From the NCBI RefSeq assembly GCF_001012815.1, contig NZ_JYJP01000090.1, positions 1-64,000 on the forward strand: DNA of 64,000 nucleotides. The letters are read 5' to 3'. The notes below the pieces were generated by a model that worked only from the letters and a program-made list of their open reading frames with translations, did not search any database and was not told where the DNA came from. The translations under genes and the position numbers were made by a program. Shown piece after piece: positions 27,559 to 35,683 of this stretch. The stretch's first letter is position 1; each line of letters begins with the position of its first letter. This stretch comes from Vibrio mexicanus (GTDB lineage Bacteria > Pseudomonadota > Gammaproteobacteria > Enterobacterales > Vibrionaceae).

Positions 27559-28740
27559 ATGTACTTTAAAAAAGCTATCGGTGTTTTACTCACTTTCGCA
27601 GCCATGTTTCTTTCTGGTTGCTCTTTACTAGAGTTAAAAATCGACAGCCAAACTACGCCGCTAACCCAGCAAGAATTAAATATGCGAGTGCTCACTCGAG
27701 AGTATGCGCAGCAGTTTTTTATTAAAGTCGAACAGACTGCCGATGAGGTCGCCGCATCCTATCCACCAGAAGACACGCTTCACCAATCCTACGCATTACT
27801 TTGGAAAATTAACGCTCATCAAGGTCTGCAAAGCGCCGCTTATCAATCATCTCCGATGGCTGGTTTAATAGAAACGTGGGTGTTCACTTATCAAATGCGA
27901 AACTTTTTTGAATCTGATCAGGGCAAGGTGCTATTCGACTCTTCTTTGCCACTTGAGGCTTCGGAACAACTGGTCGCTCAAATTGATGAATTAGCGAAAG
28001 CGATTTTAAAATCGAGCGCTTTCTCATCTTCTCAATCATTTGTCGTCGAATTCTCCAAAGCTAACCCATTTGTCGACCTTTCCTTTACAAGGACGCCAGC
28101 CTATATGGCTTGGTTAGAGGCGAACAATATTAGTATCGATGAAGCCGTCACTACCATGGGTACTATGCCTGAAGCATTGGGCGATATTTCTGACCGATTA
28201 AGTCTTGTGTCTGAGCAGACTCCAAAGCTAATGAAGTGGAAGGCGCAAGTGGTGGCTTTGAACAGCACATTGAGCGGAGAGCAACTGACTCAGACTCTTG
28301 AGAGCTTGCAAAGAACGTCAATTGCTCTGCAAGATTTTATTGCCAACAACCCTGAATATATGGAAAACCTTGCCGCCCAGATGGCAGTGAAATTGCAGCC
28401 GTTGGTTAACGACATCGACGCGAAAACGGGAGAGAGGTTGCAGCAGCTTGGCGTTGAACGCCAAGCCCTTGAAGACATGGTGGCTCGTGAACGCATTGAG
28501 TTAATCAATATGATCGAGCGAGAGCGTACTGCGTTGTCAGAGATTGTTTCTCATGAGCGCAGGCAGTTTACGTTAGAGATGGATCAGCTTTCTCAAGATG
28601 TTGTGTCATTAGCAATGGATAAGTTGGTGGAGTTAATTAAGAGCACCATTATCTATTTCGTTCTGTTTATTCTGGTCATTTTCTTTGCGCCATTGCTGTT
28701 GGGTTATGCGTTAGGTAAACGTTCTGCCAACAAACCGTAG
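27559..28740 (+). CDS. lipoprotein with coiled coil and C-terminal membrane helix, function unknown
   Basis: A 393-residue protein not recognised beyond its architecture. The N-terminus MYFKKAIGVLLTFAAMFLSG plus Cys is a lipoprotein signal with lipobox LSGC. The body is helical with a charged coiled coil at about 300-350 (VERQALEDMVARERIELINM). A strong membrane helix follows at about 365-386 (IIYFVLFILVIFFAPLLLGY) before a short basic tail. The lipid at one end and the helix at the other would hold the coiled coil in the periplasm at the inner membrane. SNAP-like or chemoreceptor-like coiled coils are alternative comparisons, but nothing specific supports a role in signalling. Confidence 0.7.
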   Translation: MYFKKAIGVLLTFAAMFLSGCSLLELKIDSQTTPLTQQELNMRVLTREYAQQFFIKVEQTADEVAASYPPEDTLHQSYALLWKINAHQGLQSAAYQSSPMAGLIETWVFTYQMRNFFESDQGKVLFDSSLPLEASEQLVAQIDELAKAILKSSAFSSSQSFVVEFSKANPFVDLSFTRTPAYMAWLEANNISIDEAVTTMGTMPEALGDISDRLSLVSEQTPKLMKWKAQVVALNSTLSGEQLTQTLESLQRTSIALQDFIANNPEYMENLAAQMAVKLQPLVNDIDAKTGERLQQLGVERQALEDMVARERIELINMIERERTALSEIVSHERRQFTLEMDQLSQDVVSLAMDKLVELIKSTIIYFVLFILVIFFAPLLLGYALGKRSANKP

Positions 28741-28762
28741 ACTGCAAAGTTAACATTGTGGA

Positions 28763-28789
28763 ACAAGCGCCCTTCGAGGCGCTTTTTTC
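28763..28789 (+). terminator. terminator after the lipoprotein gene
   Basis: A stem AAGCGCC / GGCGCTT followed by TTTT, 25 bases after the stop codon. Confidence 0.85.
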
Positions 28790-28959
28790 GTATTCAGGTT
28801 CGCGAAAGTTATTAATTTTAGCGAGTTAGAGCCGTTTTAACTAGGTTTTGGAGTTTGTCGCAAGAAAAAGTTACAGGTTTGACCAATTTTCGCTTGAGAT
28901 TTTTGTGTGAAAATTCAAATATGGCGTATTCACTTTTTTAAAGATTACATGGAGAGTAC

Positions 28960-30078
28960 ATGATGAGAGTAGGTCTAGTTGGTTGGCGTGGCATGGTAGG
29001 TTCAGTCCTAATGCAGCGTATGGTTGAAGAGAAAGATTTCGATTTGATCGAGCCTGTTTTCTACAGTACATCACAAGTCGGTATTCCAGCGCCTAACCTT
29101 GGTAAAGACGCGGGCATGCTGCAAGACGCATTTGACCTCGAAAGTCTAAAGCAACTTGATGCGGTGATTACTTGTCAAGGCGGTGGTTACACGGAGAAAG
29201 TTTACCCAGCACTTCGTCAAGCTGGTTGGAAAGGCTACTGGATTGATGCAGCTTCAACATTGCGTATGGCTGAAGATTCAATCATCACGCTTGACCCTGT
29301 CAACCTAACCCAAATTCAGCAAGGCATCCATGGCGGCACGAATACGTTCGTTGGCGGTAACTGTACAGTAAGTTTGATGCTGATGGGTCTAGGTGGTTTG
29401 TTTGAGAAAGGCCTAGTGGAATGGACGAGCGCAATGACGTACCAAGCGGCTTCAGGTGCCGGTGCACAGAACATGCGTGAGCTAATTTCTCAAATGGGTG
29501 TGATTAACGACGCGGTAAGCACTGAGCTTGCTAACCCTGCGAGCTCTATTCTTGATATCGATAAGAAAGTGGCTGATACAATGCGCAGTGGTTCATTCCC
29601 TACGGACAAATTTGGTGTTCCTTTGGCGGGCTCCCTTATCCCGTGGATTGACGTGAAGCGTGAAAACGGCCAAAGCAAAGAAGAGTGGAAAGCGGGCGTA
29701 GAAGCTAACAAGATTTTGGGCTTCCAAGATGCACCAGTGCCAATTGATGGTACTTGCGTTCGTATCGGTGCGATGCGTTGTCACTCTCAAGCTCTAACGA
29801 TTAAGCTTAAGCAGAATGTACCAATGGATGAGATTGAAGAGATGATCGCAACTCATAACGATTGGGTTAAAGTGATTCCAAACGATCGCGACATCACTGC
29901 TCAAGAGTTAACTCCGGCTAAAGTGACAGGCACATTGTCAATTCCTGTAGGTCGCTTGCGCAAGATGGCAATGGGCGATGACTTCCTAAACGCATTTACA
30001 GTGGGTGACCAACTACTGTGGGGTGCTGCTGAGCCTCTACGTCGCACATTGCGTATCATTCTTGCTGAAAAGCAGTAA
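28960..30078 (+). CDS. asd: aspartate-semialdehyde dehydrogenase
   Basis: A 372-residue cytoplasmic enzyme that reduces aspartyl-4-phosphate to aspartate semialdehyde for lysine, diaminopimelate, threonine and methionine synthesis. The NADP motif [11 protein letters not shown] is at 5-15. The active-site Cys135 is in GGNCTVSL, and the catalytic His region is [11 protein letters not shown]. Two tandem ATGs (28960, 28963) follow GGAGAG; the second probably gives the mature family start [10 protein letters not shown]. Flanked by terminators, so likely monocistronic. Confidence 0.97.
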   Translation: MMRVGLVGWRGMVGSVLMQRMVEEKDFDLIEPVFYSTSQVGIPAPNLGKDAGMLQDAFDLESLKQLDAVITCQGGGYTEKVYPALRQAGWKGYWIDAASTLRMAEDSIITLDPVNLTQIQQGIHGGTNTFVGGNCTVSLMLMGLGGLFEKGLVEWTSAMTYQAASGAGAQNMRELISQMGVINDAVSTELANPASSILDIDKKVADTMRSGSFPTDKFGVPLAGSLIPWIDVKRENGQSKEEWKAGVEANKILGFQDAPVPIDGTCVRIGAMRCHSQALTIKLKQNVPMDEIEEMIATHNDWVKVIPNDRDITAQELTPAKVTGTLSIPVGRLRKMAMGDDFLNAFTVGDQLLWGAAEPLRRTLRIILAEKQ

Positions 30079-30101
30079 TGAATTGATAGTCAGCATTGAG
30101 T

Positions 30102-30131
30102 CTAAAAAAGCGCCTTCCGGCGCTTTTTTTT
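30102..30131 (+). terminator. terminator after asd
   Basis: A stem AAAAAAGCGCC / GGCGCTTTTTT with a TTCC loop, 25 bases after the stop. Confidence 0.9.
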
Positions 30132-30196
30132 ATGTCAGTACTTTTATGTATCGGGAGTAAGTATCGGGAGCGGCAACGTGTTTCCAATAGATATCG

Positions 30197-31183
30197 TTAT
30201 TGCTGCTGATATAAAAACCGTTCAAAGTTTGCACTTAAATCATCACTATCGAACACCGAACCTGATTTACCTTGGAGTAGAATACTTCGGGCTACCGTAT
30301 ACATGTCTGGTGAAAGCGGTATGTAGCCCGATCGGATGACCGACAAACGTATGTTGTGTGGTTGCAAATAGTGGTTAACGAATCGTTTGACTGAGGCGCG
30401 TTTATTGAGTGCAGACTTATTAACGTAAATAAAGAGAGGGCGGGAAAGGGCGCTATACTGCCCGCTGGTGACATTGTCAGCGCTTGGGAGAACGGGTTCG
30501 TTGTCTTCGTTTGAGATGGCAAGCGCTTTGAGCTGATTTTTGTTTTTGACGTAATATGCGTAACCGAGAAACGCTAAGGCAGTTTCATCTGCAGCAACTT
30601 CTGCCGCCATTGCCGTATCGTCTTCATTCGCGGCATAGTCTCTGCGACTGTCTTCTTTGTTTAATACAACGTTGACAAAATAATCATAGGTGCCGGAGTC
30701 TGGGCCGGGCCCATGCAAAGTTAAGGGAGTCGTCTGAAAGGTTTCGGAAACCTTATTCCAAGTATTGAGTTTACCTTCTGACTCAAAGCGCCAAATTTTG
30801 TTGAGCTCATCAAGCGACAGTGAGTCTAACCATTCATTGTTTTTGTTAACGACGACAGTGATGGCATCTAAAGCAATCGGTAGCTCCAAAAACTCGATTC
30901 CATTTGCTAAGCACAGCTCTTTCTCTGCTTTTTTTATTGGTCTGGATGCGTTTGAAAGATCGGTTCGCCCACGACAGAACTTTCTAAAACCGCCACCAGT
31001 GCCAGTAATCCCGACCACGACTTGTGTTTGCGATCCCTCTGCGAGCATAAACTGCTGGGCAATCTGATAGGTAATCGGATAAACCGTGCTTGAGCCTTCC
31101 ACCTTGATCAGATCTTTTGCCCAAGCCGCTACTGGCGCGAGTGAAAGTAGAAAGTATGTGATTGGCAGAATCAGTTTATGCAT
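30197..31183 (-). CDS. PstS-like periplasmic phosphate-binding protein
   Basis: A 328-residue secreted protein with a signal peptide of about 22 residues ending AAWAKD. The phosphate-binding core is visible: VEGSSTVYPITYQIAQQF, the GTGGGFRKFCRGRTDLSNAS loop, and GPGPDSGTYDYF. It would deliver phosphate to a Pst ABC transporter, but no pstCAB genes are adjacent, so it is a stand-alone copy. It is divergent from a GGDEF-EAL gene, with a Pho-box-like sequence between them. Confidence 0.88.
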   Translation of the reverse strand: MHKLILPITYFLLSLAPVAAWAKDLIKVEGSSTVYPITYQIAQQFMLAEGSQTQVVVGITGTGGGFRKFCRGRTDLSNASRPIKKAEKELCLANGIEFLELPIALDAITVVVNKNNEWLDSLSLDELNKIWRFESEGKLNTWNKVSETFQTTPLTLHGPGPDSGTYDYFVNVVLNKEDSRRDYAANEDDTAMAAEVAADETALAFLGYAYYVKNKNQLKALAISNEDNEPVLPSADNVTSGQYSALSRPLFIYVNKSALNKRASVKRFVNHYLQPHNIRLSVIRSGYIPLSPDMYTVARSILLQGKSGSVFDSDDLSANFERFLYQQQ

Positions 31184-31287
31184 AGTTTAGACGGCGTAGC
31201 ACTTATCAATATAGGATGTGGACATATGGTTCGTATAAAGGCAAAAACTAAATCATAAAGTGAATTGATACAACGCAGGTGCAGCAA

Positions 31288-31305
31288 AATTCATCAAAAT
31301 TTCAT
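31288..31305 (-). promoter_or_regulatory. candidate Pho box between the PstS-like and GGDEF-EAL genes
   Basis: Two 7-base repeats AATTCAT and ATTTCAT separated by CAAA resemble the CTGTCAT-N4-CTGTCAT PhoB half sites, keeping TCAT in both. It lies in the 230-base divergent intergenic region, so PhoB could act on either gene. Eye match only. Confidence 0.4.
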
Positions 31306-31413
31306 AACGGTAATCAATAGTTATCTCTTTCATATTGCTGAAATAATTATCAGTTAAGGTTGTCGACTTTAGAAAAGTAGATAACAAAGATTTCACTTAA
31401 GAACCGAATATTT

Positions 31414-33411
31414 ATGAAGCGTAAGTTCCTATTCACCTCCCTACTAGCACTTCTCGTTATATCGATAACAACGGTGTTGGTTTCTCAGTCGACTCACCTA
31501 TTAGTCAAGAAGTCCCCTTTGGCTGAGGCGGCAGCGGAGATCAAAGTGAATGGAACATTAGCCTACTTGTGGTTCGATGAGATTATGTCCGGAGATACTG
31601 CGCAATCTATTCAAGAAGTGTGGTATTACTTGGAAATTGCTGATTGGCACGTGGTTGCGCTTCTCGAAGGGGGAGAAAGCATCATGGGCAACTATCAGCC
31701 AGTGGATGATCCTGAAATTCGAGAGCGTCTTGTTGAGCTCCGGGAGATATTAGCGCAATTTCGAGTCACCGCGGAATCCAATTATCAGCATATCTTATCG
31801 GATCGAGCGTATGCGGTGAATGCGGTTGGTCGAGACGAGCAATTTCTCGAGTTTGCCAGCAAGGCAGACGATATTCAGCGAGTGATTAAAGCGAGTTATG
31901 ACTCGGGTATTCAAAGTTACACCACCACAAGTATAACTCTAATCGTCGCTGTAATGGTGATTGCGGCTTATTCTATACGTCTTCAACACAAGCATGAACT
32001 AAGTCGGGACCTATTACTAAAATCATTAACAGATGCTAAAACCGCGATTGAAGAAAAGAATAACCAACTTCACAATCAAGCCTACTTTGATCCCTTAACT
32101 AATCTCCCCAATCGAACTCTATTTCTTGATCGGCTCAATCAGTCGATATTGAATGCAGAACGATCTAAAAAATCCTTTGCGTTGCTCTTTATCGACCTTG
32201 ACCATTTTAAAGATGTGAATGACCAACATGGTCATGACATGGGGGATATGCTGTTAAAGCAGGTCGCTAAACGTATTAATCAATGCATTCGAGTCACGGA
32301 TCTTTCGGCACGATTCAGCGGGGATGAGTTCGTAGTGGTGCTTGGACATATTCAAGATGTTAGCAGTGCGATTAATGTTGCAAGTAAGATCGCATCTAAG
32401 CTGACACGATCGCTGTCTCGGCCTTTCCAATTGGAGCGAGTCAGTGTGAATGTTTCGGCAAGTATTGGTGTTTCTATCTATCCGGAAGATAGCGCGAGCC
32501 AAGATACTTTGATTCGCTATGCTGACAATGCCATGTACCACGCTAAGAAGATGGGCAAAAACAACTTCCAGTTTTACTCGAAAGAGCTCAATCGCATCGC
32601 AATGTCGCACAAGCATACAGAGAATGCTTTGGCTGTGGCCATCGACCGTGATGAGTTTGAGCTTCACTATTTACCGAAGTGGAATCTCAAAACAGAGCAC
32701 ATCGAAGGTGTGGAAGCGTTAGTGCGTTGGCGTCATCCGCAGAAAGGATTGTTGTACCCTAATGACTTTATTCCAGTGGCTGAGTCTACAGGTCAAATTC
32801 AACAGCTAGACTTGCTCATCGCGAGAAAAGCGCTTTCTCAACAGAGAACTTGGATCAAACAAGGCATCGACTTAGGTATTGTCGGTATTAATATCTCTGC
32901 AAGCAGCCTTAAACACCCTGACTTTTTCGAGCGTTTGAAACAAATTATTGTTAACTCTGATGTACCGACGAGCAAGCTTGAAATTGAGATTACTGAAACC
33001 GTTATGGTTGAAAATATAAAAGTCGCTCAAGTGATCTTTGCAGAGCTTAAACAGCTCGGGGTGCGTATCGCGCTAGACGACTTTGGTACAGGGTTCTCTT
33101 CTCTCTCTTACTTAAAAGATTTTGATTTCCAAACCATCAAGATCGACCGCAGCTTTGTGATGGATTATGCAACCAGCAATACGTCTCAAGTTTTGCTTAA
33201 ATCTATTATTCAATTAGGCAGTGAACTGGGAGTGTCTGTCGTCGCAGAAGGGGTGGAGACGGTGCAGCATCAGTCGGATCTCTATGAGATGGGCTGCACC
33301 ACAGGCCAAGGGTTTTATCTGACTAAACCGTTGCAAGCGGAAGCCTTAGTTAACAAGCTGTGTCCTCATTCCGCGCTCAGCAACGTGGTTAAGCTGCAGC
33401 TGGCTACTTAG
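31414..33411 (+). CDS. membrane GGDEF-EAL cyclic-di-GMP enzyme
   Basis: A 665-residue protein with an N-terminal membrane helix (about 5-25), a periplasmic helical region, and a second helix at about 171-189. It is followed by GGDEF and EAL domains. The cyclase signature is SGDEF (302-306), a variant sometimes still active. The phosphodiesterase signature EAL is intact at 434-436 (EGVEALVRWRHP), as are the DDFGTGFSSLSYL loop and the ETVMVENI glutamate. The net activity is likely cyclic-di-GMP hydrolysis, with the variant GGDEF domain possibly regulatory; this is inference. The divergent PstS-like gene may share phosphate control. Confidence 0.9.
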   Translation: MKRKFLFTSLLALLVISITTVLVSQSTHLLVKKSPLAEAAAEIKVNGTLAYLWFDEIMSGDTAQSIQEVWYYLEIADWHVVALLEGGESIMGNYQPVDDPEIRERLVELREILAQFRVTAESNYQHILSDRAYAVNAVGRDEQFLEFASKADDIQRVIKASYDSGIQSYTTTSITLIVAVMVIAAYSIRLQHKHELSRDLLLKSLTDAKTAIEEKNNQLHNQAYFDPLTNLPNRTLFLDRLNQSILNAERSKKSFALLFIDLDHFKDVNDQHGHDMGDMLLKQVAKRINQCIRVTDLSARFSGDEFVVVLGHIQDVSSAINVASKIASKLTRSLSRPFQLERVSVNVSASIGVSIYPEDSASQDTLIRYADNAMYHAKKMGKNNFQFYSKELNRIAMSHKHTENALAVAIDRDEFELHYLPKWNLKTEHIEGVEALVRWRHPQKGLLYPNDFIPVAESTGQIQQLDLLIARKALSQQRTWIKQGIDLGIVGINISASSLKHPDFFERLKQIIVNSDVPTSKLEIEITETVMVENIKVAQVIFAELKQLGVRIALDDFGTGFSSLSYLKDFDFQTIKIDRSFVMDYATSNTSQVLLKSIIQLGSELGVSVVAEGVETVQHQSDLYEMGCTTGQGFYLTKPLQAEALVNKLCPHSALSNVVKLQLAT

Positions 33412-33473
33412 CTATATTATTTAACCGGATTGCTTAACCTTGTTTCCTAAGCATGTGACTTAAAAAAGTAGGC

Positions 33474-34316
33474 TTACTCTTCCGGTGTGACGACTCGATT
33501 ATCAGGATCAGCAAGTTCGCTACCGCAATGTTTGCAATACATCGCATCCGACTCATGGCCTGCTTTAGAACAGTTAGGGCACTTAACCAGAGACTTATGT
33601 GAACTCATCTCTTGGTTGAGCTCGGCGGTAATAATGCCAGTCGGAACCGCGAGTATTGAATAACCAAGTAGCATGGTCATGGAAGCAATCGCTTTACCAA
33701 TCGAAGTTTGTGGCACTAAATCGCCATACCCAACGGTTGTAATGGTCACAATTGCCCAATAAATGCTTTGTGGAATACTGGTAAAGCCATGCTCGGGCCC
33801 TTCAATAACAAAGATAAGCGCACCAAAAATGGTGACTAGAATCGCGACCGTACTGAAAAATATAAAGATCTTACGCTTCGCCATGAGAAGAGAGCGCAAC
33901 AAGATGTTGGAGTCTTGTAAGAACCTCACCAGTTTGAGTATGCGGAAAATACGCATTACCCGTAGCAAACGAATTACGCCCATAAATGAAGCGCCCGGGA
34001 AGAACAGAGCGAGATAGGTGGGGAGAATCGCTAACAGATCAACCACGCCATAGAAGCTTCTCGCGTAGGCTGCTGGTTTCGGAGAGCAATACAGCCTCAA
34101 CAAGTACTCAATGGTAAATATCGCAGTGAAGGTGTACTCGACATATCTTAAAGGCTCACCCCAACGAGAGAATACGGCTGGCAATGACTCAAGTATGAGT
34201 ACGATTAAAGACAGCATAATTGCGATGATAAGGCCAATATCAAAAATGCGCCCGCCACGGGTGTGGGTGCCAAAGATAATGATATAGAGATGATGCTTGA
34301 GAGGGGGTTTATGCAT
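33474..34316 (-). CDS. voltage-gated potassium channel with C-terminal zinc ribbon
   Basis: A 280-residue six-helix ion transporter. The S4 segment RVMRIFRILKLVRFLQ carries regularly spaced positive charges, and the selectivity filter TTVGYGD precedes S6. Unusually, the cytoplasmic C-terminus ends in a CPNC ... CKHC zinc ribbon (about 245-270). I chose the ATG at 34316 because ten extra residues upstream look non-coding. Expected in the inner membrane, controlling potassium flux with voltage. No regulator genes are adjacent. Confidence 0.9.
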   Translation of the reverse strand: MHKPPLKHHLYIIIFGTHTRGGRIFDIGLIIAIMLSLIVLILESLPAVFSRWGEPLRYVEYTFTAIFTIEYLLRLYCSPKPAAYARSFYGVVDLLAILPTYLALFFPGASFMGVIRLLRVMRIFRILKLVRFLQDSNILLRSLLMAKRKIFIFFSTVAILVTIFGALIFVIEGPEHGFTSIPQSIYWAIVTITTVGYGDLVPQTSIGKAIASMTMLLGYSILAVPTGIITAELNQEMSSHKSLVKCPNCSKAGHESDAMYCKHCGSELADPDNRVVTPEE

Positions 34317-34396
34317 GATATAACGACGATTAATACACGTCGCCATATCATAACGAGAAAGAACTTAACGAGAAAGTTTGATTGACCAAACTTCGA

Positions 34397-35035
34397 CTAG
34401 CTTAAACCAGGGAATAGGTTCCTTAGACCGTTAGCTATAAACTCAATACCTAGCGCACCCAAGATCAGGCCCATGATACGAGTAATCACGTTGATGCCCG
34501 TTTGGCCTAGGAAGCGAACAATCAAAGGTGCAGAGCGAAACAGTAGCCAAGAGCACAAAGCAAAAGCAATGATGGTCAAGATAATACCCATTGTATCTAA
34601 TGTACTCGGGTAGCGAGCGCCATAGACGATGGTTGAGCTGATTGCACCGGGGCCAGCCATGAGTGGCATCGCAAGTGGTACCACACCAATTTGCTCTTTG
34701 CTGACGTATTCTGACTTTTCCTGCTTGTTTTGTTTATCTTCACCTAGCTTACCGCTCATCATCGAAAAAGCGATGCTAAGTAAAAGAAGACCACCTGCGA
34801 CACGAAACGAGTCTAGCGAGATGCTGAACATGTCCAGCAGTACCTGACCGGCCAGTAGCGAAACAATAAGAATCGTTGCAACGGCGATGTTGGCAGTCGT
34901 CGCTGTCTTATGTTTTTCTTCAAGCGTCATATGACCGGTTAAAGATACAAAGATAGGCATAATACCGACAGGGTTGACGGCGGCCACAAGACCAAGAAAG
35001 AACTGCAGAAAAATAGCGAACTCAATAGTTTGCAT
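34397..35035 (-). CDS. MarC/YhgN family inner-membrane protein
   Basis: A 212-residue polytopic protein with about six membrane helices. The conserved VAAVNPVGIMPIFVSLTG near the start and PLAMPLMAGPGAISSTIVY in the middle identify the MarC family (YhgN/SnatA-like). The family was once linked to multiple antibiotic resistance, but its transport role is uncertain, and NAAT amino-acid exporters are homologous. The ATG at 35035 follows AGGACAAT and gives a membrane helix at once; 38 upstream residues in frame are rejected. Confidence 0.88.
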   Translation of the reverse strand: MQTIEFAIFLQFFLGLVAAVNPVGIMPIFVSLTGHMTLEEKHKTATTANIAVATILIVSLLAGQVLLDMFSISLDSFRVAGGLLLLSIAFSMMSGKLGEDKQNKQEKSEYVSKEQIGVVPLAMPLMAGPGAISSTIVYGARYPSTLDTMGIILTIIAFALCSWLLFRSAPLIVRFLGQTGINVITRIMGLILGALGIEFIANGLRNLFPGLS

Positions 35036-35683
35036 AGCGATTGTCCTAAGCAAAGAAACAAACAGAGGTAGGGTAGTTTTTAACCGCGCTAATGTAGTGG
35101 AAAAGAGGGGACAAATCGAATGAAAAAAACTAACACGAAAAGGTGTCACAAGTGAGAAAATCTAATCTTTTGGACCTTAAGGTTGGACCATTTTGAAGTT
35201 TTGTTACGTATAGTAGTCATGTAATAGTGATTGCTTATCAATGTTTGCAAATCGTTACGCAAATTTAATGAAAATTTGATTGAATTCGCGTGATTTTTTG
35301 TGAGAGGTGTATAGTATTAGTAGCACGTAAAAACACAGATAGTGTGGTGTTTTTAGTATAAAAATGAAACTTTATTACAGAATGTTGTTGTTAATTTATT
35401 CACTATAACTGTTTGCTCTTTTTTTGAACAAAATTATCACCAGAAATAAACTCATTAAAATCAGTTGGTTATGATTGTTGTTGTGGTAAACCACTACTAA
35501 AGGGTTATTTCGCGTGCGAGAACTGATCCAAGTCAATTTTTTTCATAGCATGAAATATTATACTCAGTCCTGAAAGCGGTTTACTAAGTATGATTGCTGA
35601 TAATTTGCTAACAAATAGTTAAAACGACAAGCAGCAGCCTTAGTAAAAAGTTTTTAATATTTATTTATTTTAGGAGATTCACT
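35036..35683 (+). promoter_or_regulatory. adhE upstream region with FNR-like site
   Basis: About 650 bases without a gene before adhE. At 35523-35536 the sequence CTGATCCAAGTCAA matches 8 of 10 fixed positions of the FNR consensus TTGAT-N4-ATCAA. A candidate -10 box TATACT at 35559-35564 would place transcription start at about 35571, so the site centre (35529.5) is at -41.5, the classic position for FNR activation. This would leave a leader of about 113 bases. AGGAG precedes the adhE ATG. Confidence 0.55.
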
